This document shows, one piece after another, positions 45,756 through 55,800 of a stretch of 64,000 nucleotides of DNA. Every line of letters begins with the position of its first letter. The stretch's first letter is position 1. Both the position numbers and the translations under genes were made by a program. The stretch is taken from positions 310,001-374,000 of the forward strand of contig NZ_CP114589.1 in the NCBI RefSeq assembly GCF_027286325.1, written 5' to 3'. Source of the DNA: Salinivibrio kushneri. GTDB lineage: Bacteria; Pseudomonadota; Gammaproteobacteria; Enterobacterales; Vibrionaceae. The notes under the pieces were generated by a model that saw only the letters and a program-made list of their open reading frames with translations, ran no database searches and was not told the origin of the DNA.

Positions 45756-47156
45756 TTATTCGCGCAATGCGGTCTTTTGCGCGCGCGTAATGGGATTGAG
45801 TAAATAATCCAAAACCGTGCGTTTACCCGTGATAATGTCGACGGAGGCTGTCATGCCTGGAATAATGGGTAAGCTTTTTTCTGTGCCCAAGCTGTCCTTT
45901 TCGGCACGTATTTTGGCGAGATAAAAACTGTTCCCCTCTTCGTCTTCGATGGTATCTGCACTGATGGTTTCAAGCCTGCCATCCAGCCCGCCATAGACAG
46001 TAAAATCGTAGGCGCTGAATTTGACCACTGCACTAAGCCCTGGACGTAAAAAAGCAATATCTTGTGGGGCAATTTTCGCTTTAATCAAGAGGTTATCCTC
46101 GGACGGTACGATCTCTACAATGTCCATTCCAGGTTGAATGACCCCGCCTACTGTGTTGACGTGCAGCTTTTTAACCGTTCCATTGACAGGCGAGGTCACC
46201 ACGGTGCGTGAGACCTTATCCTGTAATCCAACACGCCCCTCAGACATCGCGGCAATTTGTTTCTCTACTTGGTTAAGTCGTTCTTGTTGGTCGGTGCGAA
46301 ACGTCAATGCAACATCGATACGTTGGAAAACGGCCTCACGCAATGAGGAGACCACAGAAGGAAGAGAAAGCTGCGCAGAGGATAATTCACGCTGAGTATC
46401 ATTTAATTGGCGCTGGAGCTTGAGCAAGTCGATTTTGGGGACAACGCCTTCATCGGCAAGTGGGCGTGTGATGTCGAGCTCCTCTTGCGCGAAGGCTTGG
46501 CTTTGTTCGAGATTCGCGATTCGAGACTCCAATTCGACAAGCTCTTGCTCCTTTTGCCGGATCTTTTGCGCGGTTACGTAAAGCTGATTTTGAATATTAG
46601 AAAGCTGCTCTTGATATCGTGCTTGTGTCTGTTTGATCAAGCCTGGGCGTGTCGTGCTAAAGACGTCCGGAAACGAGAGCGGTTGGCGCTCAAGTACGAT
46701 GCTTTCTCGCCATTGATCAAAAGGCACGGTTTCATCGACACGAATAGCGGCGAGCAAGGCTTGCAGGCGCAACTTATCTGCGCGTAGACCAAGCAACTCT
46801 TGTTCTCTTTCTCGGAAGTTGGCCCGAAAGAGGGTATCGTCAATGAGGATAAGCCGTTGCCCTTTCTTCACCTTGTCGCCTTCTTGGACTAAGAGTGCTT
46901 TGACCAAGCCCCCCTCAAGGTTTTGCACAACTTGAAGCTGTGAAGAGGGGATCACTTTTCCTTGCCCGACGGTCACTTTATCGAGCTGTGCTTGTGATGC
47001 CCAAGCCGTGGCGACAACCAAAAATAGCACGATAGTCCATAGCAAAACTCGCGCACTTTTCGGCGTGTTGAGTAAAAGTGCGGCCGTCTTGTCATCGATG
47101 TAGTCGAGGTGCTCATCTCGGGGCAAGCTCGCGCGAGATTTATCACGTATCGCCAT
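45756..47156 (-). CDS. lapC: HlyD-family membrane fusion protein (LapC-like)
   Basis: Periplasmic adaptor of the type I secretion system, first gene of the lap operon. A single helix (about 38-56) anchors it. It contains a biotinyl-lipoyl-like half (NLEGGLVKALLVQEGDKVKKGQ), a long coiled coil (about 150-280), and a second lipoyl half with VTSPVNGTVKKLHVNTVGGVI, then a C-terminal beta barrel. The length of 466 is normal. The promoter must lie in 47157-47300, between it and divergent pdxH. No c-di-GMP riboswitch was seen there. Confidence 0.92.
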   Translation of the reverse strand: MAIRDKSRASLPRDEHLDYIDDKTAALLLNTPKSARVLLWTIVLFLVVATAWASQAQLDKVTVGQGKVIPSSQLQVVQNLEGGLVKALLVQEGDKVKKGQRLILIDDTLFRANFREREQELLGLRADKLRLQALLAAIRVDETVPFDQWRESIVLERQPLSFPDVFSTTRPGLIKQTQARYQEQLSNIQNQLYVTAQKIRQKEQELVELESRIANLEQSQAFAQEELDITRPLADEGVVPKIDLLKLQRQLNDTQRELSSAQLSLPSVVSSLREAVFQRIDVALTFRTDQQERLNQVEKQIAAMSEGRVGLQDKVSRTVVTSPVNGTVKKLHVNTVGGVIQPGMDIVEIVPSEDNLLIKAKIAPQDIAFLRPGLSAVVKFSAYDFTVYGGLDGRLETISADTIEDEEGNSFYLAKIRAEKDSLGTEKSLPIIPGMTASVDIITGKRTVLDYLLNPITRAQKTALRE

Positions 47157-47400
47157 CTGACCCCCATCGGGTGTTTCACGTCTTTCAAGCTTAGCCTATG
47201 GTGCTGATTTTTTGCAGACTTTCTCATTCTCCGAGTGAGGCTGCGCGATGACCAAGCAGGCGGCTCACGTTGACAGGCCTGAGAAATGAAAAGCGTCGAG
47301 GTCATTGATCCCAGTTTCTGTTGCCACGGTAATAAATTGCACTTGTGTATCGATAGGTACCTGCGCAAAATAGCTGAAAATAAACGAATTGGAGAAAGCA

Positions 47401-48039
47401 ATGGAGTTGTCAGATATTCGAAGAGAATATACCCAAGGGGGATTACGTCGTGACGATTTACCCGATGCACCCATGGATTTATTTGGCCAGTGGTTACAAC
47501 AAGCCATTGATACCCAAGTGCCTGATCCAACCGCAATGACTGTCGCCACGGTCGATGAAGATGGGCAACCTTTTCAGCGCATCGTTTTGCTTAAAGACTT
47601 TAATCAAGAGGGGTTTGTTTTTTACACCAACTTGGGGAGTCGCAAAGCGCTACATTTGAAAAAAAACAGCAAGATTAGTTTGCACTTTCCTTGGCACTTT
47701 ATCGAGCGGCAAGTTCATATCATGGGTGAGGCGGAGCCTCTGAGTAAAAAAGAGGTGTTTAAGTATTTCACTTCTCGCCCTAAAGAAAGCCAGATCGCGG
47801 CATGGGCGAGCAAACAAAGTGAACGTTTATCAGCCCGCTCAGCGTTAGAGGGCAAGTTTTTGGAGCTGAAAAAGCAGTTCGAGAAAGGAGAAGTGCCTGT
47901 CCCTACATTCTGGGGCGGTTATCGAATCAAGCCCCAAAGCATTGAGTTTTGGCAAGGCGGCGAGCACCGCCTACACGATCGTTTCTTATATCAGCGCCAA
48001 GACGATGACAATTGGGCGATTGAGCGTTTAGCGCCATAG
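47401..48039 (+). CDS. pdxH: Pyridoxine/pyridoxamine 5'-phosphate oxidase
   Basis: FMN-dependent oxidase that makes pyridoxal 5'-phosphate. Key landmarks are [14 protein letters not shown] near the N-terminus, [18 protein letters not shown] (FMN binding) and the C-terminal signature [15 protein letters not shown]. The start ATG 47401 (GGAGAAAGCAATG context) gives 212 residues, close to E. coli PdxH (218). It is divergent from lapC and convergent with vqmA. A GAGGGCC/GGCCCTC hairpin follows it. Confidence 0.96.
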   Translation: MELSDIRREYTQGGLRRDDLPDAPMDLFGQWLQQAIDTQVPDPTAMTVATVDEDGQPFQRIVLLKDFNQEGFVFYTNLGSRKALHLKKNSKISLHFPWHFIERQVHIMGEAEPLSKKEVFKYFTSRPKESQIAAWASKQSERLSARSALEGKFLELKKQFEKGEVPVPTFWGGYRIKPQSIEFWQGGEHRLHDRFLYQRQDDDNWAIERLAP

Positions 48040-48064
48040 TCGACGCCACCTTGATGATAACGAC

Positions 48065-48084
48065 GAGGGCCGTCTCTGGCCCTC
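48065..48084. terminator. Hairpin between pdxH and vqmA
   Basis: GAGGGCC (48065-48071) / GGCCCTC (48078-48084), loop GTCTCT. It lies between convergent genes and lacks a long T-run, so termination is inferred only. Confidence 0.45.
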
Positions 48085-48137
48085 ATCAAGTAGAATTGAC
48101 GGCGAGGTGGCTAACCGTTGGGTTGATAGCTGTCTGG

Positions 48138-48836
48138 TTAATCTCGCAGCACGACAGATAATTGTTGAGTTAATAAGCTTTCTGGAATCGCGGAGCCAAA
48201 TCCTTGTGCGAGCGCATGCTCTAACAAACCAGCTTTGGAGTCGACATCGAACTTTTCGCGTAAATGCGCAAAGTGGTTCTCGATGGTTTTGACGGAGACT
48301 GACAATGTCTGCGCGATCAATTGCGGTTTCTTGCCATGCAGATGAAGAAAAAGTACCTCCCGCTCTCGTGACGTCAGGTGCACCTGAGCTTCACCATGAT
48401 GATGATCGGATAACGCCTGTTCAGGGTGTGTGACTGCACGGCACACCCAATGCCCCACCTCTAAAATGGCGGTATCACTGAGCTCCTGACCACAGAACAT
48501 GACCCCACAAATATGCCCTTGCTCATTGAACCAAGGCGTTTTGGTAAACAGGTGCGCATGCCAACGGCCATTGGCATAGGGATGAATATCGAGCACACGC
48601 AGTCGTTTTCCCGTTTTCATCACATACTGGTCTTGCGCTTGAAATTGATCAGCGCAACGCGTGGTTGGGCAGGGCATATCATGGTCGGTCTTGCCTATGC
48701 AGTCTTGCGGTTGTGTGAGGCCCATGAGACGGCAGTATTCACTATTGGCATAGACAAACACCGACTGTGTATCTTTGCAGCCCCAGCAGCCAGGTAATTG
48801 CTCTAGCATAGACAGAGCAGGGGGAACGAGACTCAT
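48138..48836 (-). CDS. vqmA: Quorum-sensing receptor/regulator VqmA
   Basis: Cytoplasmic receptor-activator that binds the autoinducer DPO (3,5-dimethylpyrazin-2-ol) and activates the small RNA VqmR. A PAS domain (about 10-125) is followed by a LuxR-type HTH (LTSREREVLFL to the ENHFAHLREKF helix). It resembles my memory of V. cholerae VqmA closely, with GCWGCKD, VFVYAN, HAHLFTKTPW and DTAILEVGHWVCRA. The DPO-pocket residues map as F65, F97 and K99 (V. cholerae F67, F99, K101). A likely VqmR locus lies immediately upstream. Length 232. Confidence 0.92.
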   Translation of the reverse strand: MSLVPPALSMLEQLPGCWGCKDTQSVFVYANSEYCRLMGLTQPQDCIGKTDHDMPCPTTRCADQFQAQDQYVMKTGKRLRVLDIHPYANGRWHAHLFTKTPWFNEQGHICGVMFCGQELSDTAILEVGHWVCRAVTHPEQALSDHHHGEAQVHLTSREREVLFLHLHGKKPQLIAQTLSVSVKTIENHFAHLREKFDVDSKAGLLEHALAQGFGSAIPESLLTQQLSVVLRD

Positions 48837-48916
48837 ATTGCTTACCCATTCATTGTTATTATTATTGGACGCAAGCGCCCATCAAGATATAGAAAAAGGG
48901 ACAAGCTATTGGAGCA

Positions 48917-48942
48917 TAAAAAAAAGCCGGCATAAAGCCGGC
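48917..48942 (-). terminator. Terminator of candidate VqmR
   Basis: GCCGGC / GCCGGC stem with TTTATG loop (48926-48942, minus strand) and T8 at 48925-48918. Confidence 0.9.
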
Positions 48943-49107
48943 AAAGACAAGATTTCCCTTTCAGGACATATCCTGTACGACGTGTAGAAGAGGTTGTCGA
49001 GATACCAAGCGACTGCCTGAGGGTAAGTGACGACGCTGGTATCTGACTGCACCTAACAGTGTTAGGAACTGCTATAAACGTATTCATCGGGACAAATCAC
49101 GTTTACG
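48917..49107 (-). ncRNA. vqmR: Candidate VqmR small RNA
   Basis: Noncoding interval directly upstream of vqmA on the same strand. It ends in a strong intrinsic terminator (GCCGGC stem 48926-48931/48937-48942, then eight T's). A TATAGT at 49119-49114 (minus) is a plausible -10, giving a 5' end near 49107; the true 5' end is uncertain, and V. cholerae VqmR is about 140 nt. The promoter carries a VqmA-like operator. No convincing protein reading frame was found. Confidence 0.75.
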
Positions 49108-49141
49108 AGGCCTACTATATCCAGAAGATTAGACGTTGGGT

Positions 49142-49157
49142 AGGGGGGATTTGACCT
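49142..49157. promoter_or_regulatory. Probable VqmA operator
   Basis: AGGGGGGATTTGACCT, a near-palindrome like the vqmR promoter site AGGGGGGATTTCCCCCCT in V. cholerae. It is centred about 43 bp before the proposed start of the RNA. Confidence 0.75.
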
Positions 49158-49300
49158 ATTGACATGGAATCAAGCAACTTAATATAAAGATTGTTGATTG
49201 TCGCTCGCTCGAGCGGGCTTGATCTTGTCTTGGTTGCGTCGGTGTCTAGGGCCAAAAGTATCAAGGTAAAATGGCTTGTACCCAACTACCCAACACAAAA

Positions 49301-49326
49301 ACGCCGCTAAGAATAGCGGCGTTTGT
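49301..49326 (-). terminator. Terminator of the PEGA/SUMF1 gene
   Basis: ACGCCGCT / AGCGGCGT stem (49301-49308, 49315-49322), flanked by A5 on the left, so it functions best on the minus strand after the gene ending at 49362. Confidence 0.75.
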
Positions 49327-49361
49327 TTTCTACCATGGTGACGAGACTCAGTGTGGCGAGA

Positions 49362-51215
49362 TTAAGGTGTTTTGATATCTCGCACCACGCGGAACCCAAG
49401 GTAGTTAGCGCTGGTATTCTCTCCTAACTCCAAACGCTCGGAAACGCGAGATCGTTGAGGTGAAAAGTTCCACGCACCGCCACGCGCGACAGGGGTATCA
49501 TTGCTCACCCACTCCCAAACATTCCCTGCGGTGTCATAAACACCGAATGGGTTAGGCGGAAAGCTTTTAACTGGCGAGGTGCGGTCGTTTGACCATACCG
49601 TGCCGCTCCAGCCTGTATTGGCATTGCCGACACCGATTTCATTGCCCCACCAGTAATCGCTTTCAGTGCCACCGCGTGCCGCCACTTCCCATTCAACGTC
49701 ATTAGGAAGCGCGTAGTGCTGTCCCGTTTGCTGGCTTAACCACTTGGTGTAAGCCTCGGCATCATCTTTATTCACACAAACGACCGGAGAGTCAGCGGCT
49801 TGATCAAAGCCGGGTTGACGCCAATCTGTCTCTAAGCTTTGGTTGATCTCGCCATTCACCAGCATGTTGCAGCCGTTACCTTGTTCGGCCGCGGTAACAT
49901 AACCGGAGGCGGTCACAAAGGCGTCAAACTGCTCCACCGTGACGGGCGTGGCACCCATCGCAAATGATTGCTGAATGGCGACATTTTCACGTGCATCTGG
50001 CCCTACTTTGTATTCGCCAGCGCCGATCACCACCATTTGCGGTGCTTCGAGATTATTGGCAACAGGATCAGTGAACTTTTTACCTGGGCTTGGCGGCTGA
50101 TTAGGCTGCTCTTTAAGTTTGGCCCACACCACTTGATCTTTACCGAGGTAAACGTCGCGGTCATAAGGCACAAAACCAGGTTTAGTGACTGTTAAGTCAT
50201 GGTTACCCACGGGTAGCATGAGCTCTACAGGCGTGCTGCCGTATGACACATCATTAATGGTCACACTGTCATCGTAACGGTTAGACCGTATTGTCACGTT
50301 CACCCAGCGTTTTGCTTGCTGTTTACGATTGGCTTGCTGCTGCGCTTGGGTGGTTTCAACACAATATCTGTCTTCCAGATCAAGCAGTCGACATGCTGCC
50401 GTTTTATCAGGGCGGCTAACCATTTCGGCAGTGATCCGTGTGGTGTAATCCATGCCACCGGTAAAGCCGGCATCCACCACTTCACTATTAGTTACGTGAA
50501 TGTTGAATGCGACTTTATCGATATTTTGTTTCACCGCACTGGATTCAGTGACAAAGTCGGTGACCTGACCACGGAATTCACGAATGGCTTTTTGCATCGT
50601 CAACGTCTTGCCTTGATTCGCGCACGCCGACAATGTCATGTTGGGCGAACAGGTCAAGCTATGGACAACTTCAATAGTGTCTTTTTGGGTGAGTTCTTTA
50701 CGTAGACGCTCCGCGCGCGCTTCGCGCATGGCTTCATGTAAATTCTCAAGGGTTGTTGCCAATAACGCTTGTTCTCGTTCTAGTTTCGCCAGTCGTTTCT
50801 TCTGCTCAATAATGGCGGACTCGTTGGCAGCTTGTTTTTGCTGGTGGTTGTTCACCTGCTGCCATGCTTGTTGATAGGCCTGCTGATACGGGCTGATATC
50901 TGTGCTCGGATCGGCAATTAAATCCTGAAATTTCGCATCCAGCTCTGCTTTAGCATTACTGCGCTTGCGCTTCAGGTTGCTGAGCTCATCTTCTAACGTC
51001 GCGCGCTTGACCAAAAGGTCATCCAATTTCGCCTGCTGCAGAGCCAGTTCATCGTTTCGAGTCTCCAACGTTTCTTCTTTATCGCGGAGTTTCTCAACCA
51101 ACTCACTGACCGGATCGAGATTATCAGCGGAAGACGCGTTTTCAGCGAACGCCAACTCGGTTAGCAGTAGGGGAGGGAGCGCTAAGCATAACGCTTTTAT
51201 ATATTTCGTTGTCAT
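49362..51215 (-). CDS. Exported coiled-coil/PEGA/SUMF1-domain protein
   Basis: A 617-residue exported protein. A signal peptide (MTTKYIKALCLALPPLLLTELAFA) is followed by a long charged coiled coil (about 35-165), a PEGA-like domain (SVTINDVSYGSTPVELMLPVGNHDLTVTKPGF near 315-345) and a C-terminal SUMF1/formylglycine-generating-type domain (about 395-615, with VEWEVAARGGTESDYWWGNE and GNVWEWVSND). Such SUMF1 domains are often non-catalytic, binding or scaffold modules, and no sulfatase is next to it. ATG 51215 has GGGAAC upstream. I prefer it to the frame start at 51359. Confidence 0.85.
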   Translation of the reverse strand: MTTKYIKALCLALPPLLLTELAFAENASSADNLDPVSELVEKLRDKEETLETRNDELALQQAKLDDLLVKRATLEDELSNLKRKRSNAKAELDAKFQDLIADPSTDISPYQQAYQQAWQQVNNHQQKQAANESAIIEQKKRLAKLEREQALLATTLENLHEAMREARAERLRKELTQKDTIEVVHSLTCSPNMTLSACANQGKTLTMQKAIREFRGQVTDFVTESSAVKQNIDKVAFNIHVTNSEVVDAGFTGGMDYTTRITAEMVSRPDKTAACRLLDLEDRYCVETTQAQQQANRKQQAKRWVNVTIRSNRYDDSVTINDVSYGSTPVELMLPVGNHDLTVTKPGFVPYDRDVYLGKDQVVWAKLKEQPNQPPSPGKKFTDPVANNLEAPQMVVIGAGEYKVGPDARENVAIQQSFAMGATPVTVEQFDAFVTASGYVTAAEQGNGCNMLVNGEINQSLETDWRQPGFDQAADSPVVCVNKDDAEAYTKWLSQQTGQHYALPNDVEWEVAARGGTESDYWWGNEIGVGNANTGWSGTVWSNDRTSPVKSFPPNPFGVYDTAGNVWEWVSNDTPVARGGAWNFSPQRSRVSERLELGENTSANYLGFRVVRDIKTP

Positions 51216-51359
51216 AGTTCCCTTGCTTACGCATGTCGCAATAATAATACCTATGTCCAAAAAGTAGACTATCACGGAAACCCGCGTTGCCACGCAAACC
51301 GTGCTAATTATTTGACGGCAGTCAGCATTCTGCGACGTGATCGGTGCAACTGTGCTCAT

Positions 51360-51798
51360 GGTTTTTATGTTTATGCGAGATTACCTTAAGCGGTGGCTTG
51401 CTTCAAATAAGATTGCGTGACGGCACAATAAAACGGAAGAATGATCAAGGTGTTGATCCGGTTTGATCGTCTCGAAACGATGATCAAGTAAGTGATATCT
51501 TCATCGAATGAAATATAAAATGTTGATTTTTAGGTTTTTTTAACATTTAAGAGGTGGTTTTTTTATCGCGTTACTGCCGTTGTTAACCGGATCAGTACGA
51601 AATACATGAGGGATCCTTCGCATTTTTAGCATCAAAATGACAGAAGCCGTAAAAAATACACTACTTGATCATTGTTCCGGAAAGTTGAGAATAAGAACCA
51701 AGAATCCGGTCGCACACGGGTGATAAGCGTGCCAGAATATTGAAAAAGGGAGTTGAATGTTTGGCGGTAACCCCGTAATTCACACTGAGAGGGAGAGC
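51360..51798. repeat. Group of RctB-type boxes away from oriCII
   Basis: Noncoding gap of about 440 bp upstream of an AraC-type gene. ATGATCA boxes lie at 51441-51447, 51480-51486 and 51666-51672 (minus). The last is part of CTTGATCATTGTTCC (51664-51678), identical to the oriCII box at 32154-32168. A CGAAACGATGATCAAG block (51474-51489) resembles GAAACGATGATCAAG in the array (31714-31728). It may titrate or remodel RctB. Confidence 0.65.
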
Positions 51799-52575
51799 AT
51801 GGTGACGAAAACACCCAGAGTCTCTGAAGTGATCGCCTTACCTCGGCAACAGCTTCACCATAGCCATGAGTACAAGCAGGTCGTGATTGGTCTGCAAGGA
51901 CAAACTGAATTTGATGTTGATGGGCGAGGTAGCTTGGTGGGCCCAGGCCAAGGTTGTTTGGTGGGAGAATCACAAGAGCATGCCTTTACCGGCGTAGGCC
52001 GTAATGAAATTCTGGTGATTAACCTTCCATACCAAGAATGGGTGGGGCATGCGTCCATGCATGACAACATTGCACGTTTGTTTAGTCGCGAGCCTTATTT
52101 TCAACTCGATACCCATGCGCAAACGCTGATCAAGGCGCTGACAGCAGAGATGATCGCCAACCCCTCTGATTTACTGCTTAGCCGTGCGTGTGCGGATACC
52201 CTGATGTGTGTGTTACATCGCCATTTCCGCGATCATGTTTCTCCGCGACGTGATGGTCATCGTTTAAACATGGACATCATTGACCGTTATATTCACCAGC
52301 ACATAAGCCGCAAGATCTCGGTGGCGCAGCTAGCAGGCAGCGTATTTCTGGCTGAAAGCCAATTCCACCAGTTATTTAAAGAGCAGGTAGGCACCACGCC
52401 GCATCAATATGTGCTTGAAAAACGCTTTGCTTTAGCGAAACAGCTGATTAAAGAAAGTGAATTGACCATGGCACAAATTGCCGATAGTTGCGGTTTCTCT
52501 AGCCAGAGCGGTTTCACGAATGCGTTTTCCCGTTATTTTGGTCTCTCTCCTGCCAAGTTTAAAGGCGCGAGTTAA
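51799..52575 (+). CDS. AraC-family regulator, probable activator of proline genes
   Basis: A 258-residue protein. An N-terminal cupin-like sensor domain (HHSHEYKQVVIGLQG, then CLVGESQEHAF) precedes an AraC/XylS DNA-binding domain (about 165-258) with two helix-turn-helix units: ISVAQLAGSVFLAESQFHQLFKE and LTMAQIADSCGFSSQSGFTNAFSRYFG (given as landmarks). Start ATG 51799 has GGGAGAG upstream. It lies 230 bp before putA on the same strand; PutA here lacks its own DNA-binding domain, so this is the likely proline-responsive regulator. Confidence 0.87.
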   Translation: MVTKTPRVSEVIALPRQQLHHSHEYKQVVIGLQGQTEFDVDGRGSLVGPGQGCLVGESQEHAFTGVGRNEILVINLPYQEWVGHASMHDNIARLFSREPYFQLDTHAQTLIKALTAEMIANPSDLLLSRACADTLMCVLHRHFRDHVSPRRDGHRLNMDIIDRYIHQHISRKISVAQLAGSVFLAESQFHQLFKEQVGTTPHQYVLEKRFALAKQLIKESELTMAQIADSCGFSSQSGFTNAFSRYFGLSPAKFKGAS

Positions 52576-52806
52576 GCTTGCTCGGATGTGTTTTCGCCGT
52601 CTCCGGCATCAATAATATGCACTTCATTTGTTATGCCATTATGGCGATCGACAGCTTTATTTGTTAATCATCGGAGGATTTTGCAATAATGCCGGTGTAT
52701 TTTGTAAGACCCTACTGATAGACCACGCATAGAATCGATCGCAAAGTAACAATGACGTAACATTTTTCCTGCCCGAGTTTGGGAGGACGTGAGTGAGGAT
52801 ACCACT

Positions 52807-55800
52807 ATGTTTAAAGCCATCGATGCTATGCAGCCCTCGTTTATCGAGCGCCCACTAGCGCAGATCTGGTCTGAAATCTCGCCGCTGTATTGCGTTGACG
52901 AAAGCCTATGGCTTCAACAGTTAATTCCCTTGGCGGAAGCTTCTGACAGTGAGCGTGAGCAAACACGTCGTCAAGCCACGCAGTTAATTGAGCAGGTGCG
53001 GGCGGATAAAAAAGCGGTCCAAATGATTGATGCGCTCTTGCTGGAGTACAGCCTAGATACCCGTGAAGGGATTTTGTTGATGTGCCTGGCTGAAGCGCTG
53101 ATGCGGATCCCTGATTCGCATACGGCCGATGCGCTTATCCGCGATAAACTGAGTGTTGCAGACTGGAAAGCCCATTTGCGCCATTCCGATTCCCTGTTTG
53201 TTAATGCCTCAACGTGGGGGCTGATGCTCACCGGAAAAGTGGTGACCTTGGATGAAAGTACCGAAGGGAAACCGGCCTCTGTTATAAACCGTCTTGTTAA
53301 CAAAATGTCCGAGCCGGTGATTCGCCAAGCCATGCATCAGGCGATGAAAATCATGGGCCACCAGTTTGTGCTTGGCCGTGATATTGATGAGGCGCAAAAA
53401 AACGGTGAGGGCCCACGCAATAACGGCTTTACCTACTCATTCGATATGTTAGGGGAAGCGGCACTCACTCAAGAAGATGCTAAAGCCTACTTAGCGGACT
53501 ACTTACAAGCGATTGAGTCTGTAGGAGATGCTAAATCGAGCTACCAAGGCCCATCGCCATCAGTATCAATTAAGTTGTCGGCTTTGCATCCGCGCTATGA
53601 AGCGGCTAACTACGAGCGCATGATGGACGAAATGTTCGATACTGTGCTGGTACTGCTCAAGCGCGCCCGTGAAAAAGATGTCGCTATCACCATCGATGCT
53701 GAAGAAGCGGATCGTCTAGAACTCTCGCTAGCCTTATTTGAAAAGCTCTATCGCGACCCTGTGGTTCAGGGCTGGGGGAAATTTGGTCTGGTGGTGCAAG
53801 CCTATTCAAAACGCGCGCTCCCTGTGATTACCTGGTTAGCAGCGTTAGCAAAAGAGCAAGGTGATGTGATCCCCATGCGCTTGGTAAAAGGGGCGTACTG
53901 GGATAGCGAGATTAAACTGTGTCAGCAAGGTGGGCACCATGGTTATCCGGTATTCACGCGCAAGGAAGCCACTGATGTCTCATACCTCGCCTGTGCCCGC
54001 TTTCTGTTGAGCGAGCATGTCCGCGGCCTCATTTATCCGCAATTTGCCAGTCATAACGCCCATACCATCGCCGCGATAGCCTCGATGGCAACGCATCAAG
54101 ACTTTGAGTTCCAGCGCCTTCATGGCATGGGTGACGCGCTGTACAACCATGCAAAAGCGTTGTTTAACACCGAGGTGCGCATTTATGCCCCAGTGGGCAG
54201 CCACAAAGACTTGCTCCCTTATTTGGTGCGTCGCTTATTGGAAAATGGCGCAAACAGCTCTTTTGTTCACCGCTTGGTCGACGCTCGTTGCCCGATTGAT
54301 GATCTTATCGCCGATCCTGTCGATACACTGCGCGCTCACCCAACACTGCATAACGATCGTATCCCCCTGCCGTTAGATATCTTTGGCGCGTCGCGTAAGA
54401 ACTCTCAAGGTGTGGCCACTGATATCGACTCTGAATGGCAGCCATTCACCGCAAGCATCGCTCCCTTTATGGGCGCCTATCAGTGGCAGGCTGGCCCCAT
54501 TGTCAATGGTCAGCGCCTAGCCGGTGACACGCATCCTATCGCTGCGCCTTATGATCGCGAAGAGTCAGTCGGCCAAGTTGACTGGGCAACGTCTGACCAA
54601 GTCAACAATGCGCTAGATATTGCCGCGAATGCTTACCCAGAGTGGTCGAAAACAGCGGTCAGTGAACGTGGTAAGTACTTACTTGACCTGGCTGATAAAC
54701 TTGAAGCGAATTTAGGTGAGTTGGTGGCTATTTGTCATCGCGAAGCCGGTAAAACGATTCACGACAGCATTGATGAAGTGCGTGAAGCGGTCGATTTCTT
54801 GCGCTACTACCCCGAGCAGGCCAAAACGTTGCAGGGCGAGCCGCTTTCATACACAGGCTTTGATGGCCAGATGCAGTCCGTGAGCTACCAAGGTCGTGGT
54901 GTATTTACCTGTATTAGCCCGTGGAACTTCCCATTAGCTATCTTCTTGGGGCAAGTCAGCGCGGCGCTGGTGGCCGGTAATACCGTGGTGGCAAAACCGG
55001 CAGAGCAAACCTCCATTATCGCTTATCGCGCGATTGAGTTGCTACTTGAAACCGGGATCCCAACAGGCGTTATCCAACTGCTTCCGGGCAGCGGCCCTGT
55101 GGTGGGGGCACCATTAACCGAAGACAGCCGTATTGCCGGCGTGGCATTTACAGGGTCAACACCTACTGCACAACGCATCACACGTACGTTGGCCGAGCGT
55201 GACGCTGATCCTGTGCCTGTGGTGGCAGAAACCGGCGGACAAAACGCCATGCTAGTAGACAGTACCGCCTTACCCGAGCAGGTAGTGCGTGATGTGTTGC
55301 GTTCCGCGTTTGCCTCGGCGGGGCAGCGTTGTTCAGCCTTGCGTGTTCTATACATTCAAGAAGATATCGCTGATCGTGTGATTAACTTGATTAAAGGGGC
55401 GATGGCGGAGCTGTCTGTCGGACGTCCGGAGCGGCTTTCTACCGATGTGGGACCGGTGATTGATCAAACCGCGAAAGACAAATTGCTCGCTCACATTGAA
55501 CAAATGAAGCGCAGTGGCAAGTTGGTCACCCAAGTCCCGCTTTCATCTGAGTGTGATAAAGGCACCTTTGTCCCACCGACAGCCTTTGAAATTCGCAGCA
55601 TTGACCAGCTGAGCGAAGAACACTTTGGTCCGATTTTGCACATTGTTCGCTATCGCGCCAACGAGCTCGACAAAGTGATTGATGATATCAACCGTACTGG
55701 TTTCGGCCTGACAATGGGTGTGCATAGCCGTAATGAAACCACGTGTGCACACATTGAGCACCGAGCGCGCGTGGGTAACTGCTATGTAAACCGCGACCAA

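Noticed and set aside
47157..47400. c-di-GMP (GEMM) riboswitch upstream of lapC
   Set aside because: I looked for the conserved GEMM core (GGGACGCAAAGCC-like) on both strands and did not find it.
46973..47549. Minus-strand frames overlapping lapC and the start of pdxH
   Set aside because: They are antisense or out-of-frame shadows of two clear genes.
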